Source: Thermogemmata fonticola (GTDB lineage: Bacteria > Planctomycetota > Planctomycetia > Gemmatales > Gemmataceae). Taken from it: a DNA stretch of 64,000 nt. The notes under the pieces are model-generated. The model was not told the DNA's origin and did not search any database. It saw nothing but the letters and a program-made list of their open reading frames with translations. The stretch spans positions 186,001-250,000 of the forward strand of contig NZ_JACEFB010000001.1 of NCBI RefSeq assembly GCF_013694095.1, in the 5' to 3' direction. Both the position numbers and the translations under genes were made by a program. Of the stretch, positions 61,296 to 64,000 are shown piece by piece (within the stretch, counting starts at the first letter, position 1; every line of letters starts with the position of its first letter).

Positions 61296-62168
61296 TCAAT
61301 TCAGACGGATGTTGTCGATAAGGCGGGTCGTGCCCAGGAAAACCGCCACGGCCGCGAGGGCCGGGCGGTCGATCTGTTCCAGGGGTTGGAGACTATCCGC
61401 GTCCACGATTTTGGCGTAATCGACCCGCGCCTCCGGGATGGCGGACAAGGCCTGGTGCAAGTCTGACTCCAGGCGGGCCGCTTCCCGTTCTCCCTGTTGC
61501 ACCCGTGCGCGTAGCTCCAACAGGGCTTGGTAAATCCGCGGTGCGACTTGACGCTGGGCAGCGGTCAGATACCGGTTGCGCGAACTGTAAGCCAGGCCAT
61601 CGGGTTCCCGCACCGTCGGCAAAGTTCGCAGTTGCACGGGAAGATTCAGATCATGGATCATCTGGCGAATGATCCGGGCCTGTTGGTAATCCTTCTCACC
61701 AAAATATGCCACGTCCGGCTGAACAATCTGGAACAGTTTCAAGACGACAGTGCACACGCCGCGGAAATGGGACGGTCGGCTGGCGCCGCAGAGTACTTGA
61801 TCTAACTCCGTCACTTCGACGTAGGTTCGATAGGGAGGCGGATACATCTCTTCGACCGAGGGGGCGAAAATCAAGTCGGTCCCTTCCTCCCCACAGAGCT
61901 GCTGGTCCGCCTCCAGGGTGCGCGGATAACGGGCGTAGTCTTCGTGGGGTCCGAACTGCGTCGGATTGACAAAGATGGACACCACCACATAGCCGCACTC
62001 TTGCCGGGCTGCGCGGATCAAAGCCGCATGGCCGGCGTGGAGCGCTCCCATGGTCGGAACGAAGCCGATGGTCTGCCCTGCTCGCCGGGCTTGAGTTACC
62101 TGCTGGCGCACCGATTCGATCCGCTCCACTACCAACGGCTTGCGGGGACCATTCATACCGACACTCAT
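61296..62168 (-). CDS. panC: Pantothenate synthetase (pantoate-beta-alanine ligase)
   Basis: A 290-aa enzyme joining pantoate and beta-alanine with ATP to make pantothenate. The first HxGH motif appears as PTMGALHAGHAALIRAAR (about residues 38-55), the second block as SIFVNPTQFGPHEDYARYPR, and the KMSKS-like loop as YSSRNRYLT (about 185-193). The start overlaps the CYTH gene's stop by ATGA (a second Met at 62156 is a possible start), so the two are translationally coupled. Confidence 0.93.
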   Translation of the reverse strand: MSVGMNGPRKPLVVERIESVRQQVTQARRAGQTIGFVPTMGALHAGHAALIRAARQECGYVVVSIFVNPTQFGPHEDYARYPRTLEADQQLCGEEGTDLIFAPSVEEMYPPPYRTYVEVTELDQVLCGASRPSHFRGVCTVVLKLFQIVQPDVAYFGEKDYQQARIIRQMIHDLNLPVQLRTLPTVREPDGLAYSSRNRYLTAAQRQVAPRIYQALLELRARVQQGEREAARLESDLHQALSAIPEARVDYAKIVDADSLQPLEQIDRPALAAVAVFLGTTRLIDNIRLN

Positions 62169-62776
62169 GATGTCACCTTAGAGTCATTGGCATCAGGACT
62201 CGATTGAGCATGATCTAAGTTATTCTGGGTTTGCGCTTCCAAAACCATCTGCAAATACGAACGCAATTCCCGCTGGTGCAATCCTAATTCCTGGGTGATC
62301 TGCAAGAGTGTAGCTTTAGCTTGCTCGTAGTTCTCATCTTCTGTCAGGATTTCCACTTCGACAAATGAGCCAACTTGGTATACATCGTCAAAGCAAATCT
62401 CGACGGGAAACCCCCGCCGTTGCAAGCGATAGACCTGGCGGCGTTTGGACACCGTAGCGACGTAGCGGAAGCCGAGGGCGATGAGAAAGTCCCGCGCCTG
62501 CCGGGCCGTCTCTTGGCCATTGGCCAAAGGCACCTCGATTTCCGGCCTGGTTTTCGTCTGCGAATCCCGCCGCGGACCCTTGTAAGTCAGGCGATTGGTC
62601 TCCCCAACACAGCGCAAGCGCAACGCCTCATCTGTCTTGCGGAAGTCCTTGTGCGGCGCGTTGAAGTAGTGGTCCGTCTCGATCCGTTCGCTTGGCTCCT
62701 CTGCCCCCCATTCCGCCAAGCGTTGGCGCAAGGCATCGGCATCGGTCAGGCGGTAGCGAATTTCTACTTCCAGCAT
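62165..62776 (-). CDS. CYTH-domain protein (class IV adenylate cyclase-like)
   Basis: A 203-aa protein with the N-terminal EVEIRYRL motif (ExExK with Arg in place of Lys) and interior RLRCVGETNRLTYKGPR, SKRRQVY and FVEVE strands that build the triphosphate tunnel. Members are class IV adenylate cyclases, thiamine triphosphatases or inorganic triphosphatases; which activity applies is unclear. The C-terminal extension is acidic. It is upstream of, and overlaps, panC. Confidence 0.8.
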   Translation of the reverse strand: MLEVEIRYRLTDADALRQRLAEWGAEEPSERIETDHYFNAPHKDFRKTDEALRLRCVGETNRLTYKGPRRDSQTKTRPEIEVPLANGQETARQARDFLIALGFRYVATVSKRRQVYRLQRRGFPVEICFDDVYQVGSFVEVEILTEDENYEQAKATLLQITQELGLHQRELRSYLQMVLEAQTQNNLDHAQSSPDANDSKVTS

Positions 62777-62973
62777 CTGAGATACCTATTCACTGCATGC
62801 TTCATATTAACTTCAATAATAAGACCACAACACAATTATCCCATGAGAAATCTCTAGAATCTACACGGTATATCATCGTGTTTTCGACATTTAGTATCGA
62901 GCTATCTTCCTGGAGCGAGGCAGTAGGGTCTATATAACTCGTTCTCCTCCTGTTGTGTTCCCAGGCAGGTCCC
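62777..62973. other. AT-rich intergenic region
   Basis: Nothing is supported except the promoter of the CYTH-panC operon, expected here; no box can be assigned with confidence. Confidence 0.35.
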
Positions 62974-64000
62974 TTATGGTGTCAGACCGATATGCCCCAG
63001 TGCCAAGCGCAGGAAGTGATCGGCCAGGGTGGCGCTGGCCTCATCGGCTTGTCGTTGCCAGGCTGCCCACTCCGTCTCGGACAGCTCCGGCGGGCATGGC
63101 GGCGTGCTAACCTCAAAGTAGGCCTTGGCCTTGGGTTCGGTGCCGCTGGGCCGCAGGCAGATCTTCCCTGTCATTCCCCTGTCACCTTGTAGGAGAAAGA
63201 CGAGGAAGTTCCGAGCGGCGCGATCCGTGTCGCCCTGGTAGGGGCCTAAACGTCCCTGTTCATCGAGCAGGTCCTCGAAGCGCGAAACATTCCAGCCAGC
63301 GATGCGGGCCGGCGGCGAACGGCGCAGTTGATCCATCATCCGCTGCATCTGCTGCTTCCCCTCGACTCCCGTAAGGGCGATGTTGCGTAGCTCGTTGCGG
63401 AAGTAACCGAAGCGGCGATGCAGTTCTGCCAGCAGGGCTGGTAAGGTGGATTGGCGGCGCTTTTGGTCCAAGGCGGCTTCCGCGAGCAATAAGGCCGCTC
63501 CTGCCGAGTCCTTATCCCGGATTTCCGGGGTCACCAGTACGCCGTGGCTTTCTTCCGTGGCAATGACGAAATCTTCCAGGCTGCCGCGCACGTCGCCGTA
63601 TTGTCCCGTGCTTTCCAAGCGTGCCAGTACATCCGCGTGGTATTTGAAACCGACCAGCAAGTCGTTGATCACCTGGGCACCGAAATGCTGGCCGATCCGG
63701 GTGATCAGGCCCGTCGTCACGAGCGTGGTGATGACGATGGGGGCGTTCGGCAGCGCTTCGCGGGAGGCGAGTTGCTCCAGTTTGAACCAGGTCAGCAAGG
63801 CAGCGATTTCCTGCCCTGTGAGGAAGTGGTACGGCGGTCCGCCTTCAGGCCGAGTACTGGCGAGACCGCCGAGGCGATCCGCATCCGGGTCGGTGGCGAT
63901 GACCAGGTCGGCGGCGTGCTCGCGGGCCACCGCTTCCGCCCGATCCAGGCACTCCGGCACCTCCGGGTTCGGAGTTTTCGTTACGTTCGGGAATTGACCA
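62974..64000 (-). CDS. Phosphohexomutase (phosphoglucomutase/phosphomannomutase), 5'-truncated by window edge
   Basis: C-terminal 341 residues of an alpha-D-phosphohexomutase that interconverts hexose 1- and 6-phosphates. The frame is open to the window end, where the sequence reads PNPEVPECLDRA. The metal-binding loop is ATDPDADRLGG, the sugar-binding loop is ATEESHGVL, and the phosphate-binding loop is RPSGTEPKAKAYFEV. The catalytic phosphoserine lies upstream outside the window. EESHG in place of GEESGH/GEMSGH suggests the PGM2/PMM-type branch. Confidence 0.9.
   Translation of the reverse strand, partial: GQFPNVTKTPNPEVPECLDRAEAVAREHAADLVIATDPDADRLGGLASTRPEGGPPYHFLTGQEIAALLTWFKLEQLASREALPNAPIVITTLVTTGLITRIGQHFGAQVINDLLVGFKYHADVLARLESTGQYGDVRGSLEDFVIATEESHGVLVTPEIRDKDSAGAALLLAEAALDQKRRQSTLPALLAELHRRFGYFRNELRNIALTGVEGKQQMQRMMDQLRRSPPARIAGWNVSRFEDLLDEQGRLGPYQGDTDRAARNFLVFLLQGDRGMTGKICLRPSGTEPKAKAYFEVSTPPCPPELSETEWAAWQRQADEASATLADHFLRLALGHIGLTP

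Noticed and set aside
63236-63250. GTAGGGGCC as a fifth REP-like palindrome
   Set aside because: Only the first seven bases match and there is no inverted arm.

Overview
The window looks like a planctomycete chromosome, probably Gemmatales/Gemmataceae; the species cannot be fixed from sequence alone. The evidence is a GC-rich genome with PVC-type proteins: a membrane-bound dehydrogenase with HEAT repeats and a C-terminal haem domain, a very large one-TM Ser/Thr kinase, a BatA/VWA protein, a PQQ-propeller protein and a secreted di-haem TolB-like protein. They sit among ordinary housekeeping genes (nadE, pdxA, panC, mgtE, phosphohexomutase, S9 peptidase).

Region 1 (1 to about 18.17 kb) is an integrated mobile element. 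It carries an SF2 helicase, a DUF932 protein, a winged-helix replication-like protein whose own gene contains four iteron-like repeats, small hypotheticals, a serine recombinase, a RecA-fold RepA-like ATPase and a structured non-coding segment. Its cargo is a type I-G (I-U) CRISPR effector set (cas3, csx17/cas8, csb1/cas7, csb2/cas5-6), with no adaptation genes and no array in view. The right edge is a tRNA-Ser(UGA) gene. A complete copy lies on the element side, and directly beside it is a 5' half-tRNA broken just after the anticodon loop, which looks like the attachment junction.

Region 2 (18.2-22.9 kb) is chromosomal: the dehydrogenase/cytochrome-like protein and a degenerate receiver-domain protein.

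Region 3 (23.2-38.9 kb) is a defence island. A remnant of an older hsdM precedes an intact type I restriction-modification operon, hsdM-hsdS-RAYT-hsdR-metallopeptidase, in which the genes overlap head to tail. The HsdS has two practically identical target-recognition domains (a 516-bp direct repeat). A REP-associated tyrosine transposase (RAYT) gene lies inside the operon. Four 28-bp REP-like palindromes sit inside the coding sequences of hsdM, hsdS and the RAYT gene, all read in the same frame. On the other strand is a compact three-gene operon: a 4-TM protein with a formylglycine-generating-enzyme-like domain, a 1230-aa UPF1/DNA2-like SF1 helicase with a large unassigned N-terminus, and a winged-helix protein. 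It matches no defence system I can name and is the best candidate for an undescribed system. A decayed IS5-family element and gene fragments border it.

Region 4 (38.9-64 kb) is core chromosome, with several terminators visible. A phosphohexomutase runs off the right edge.
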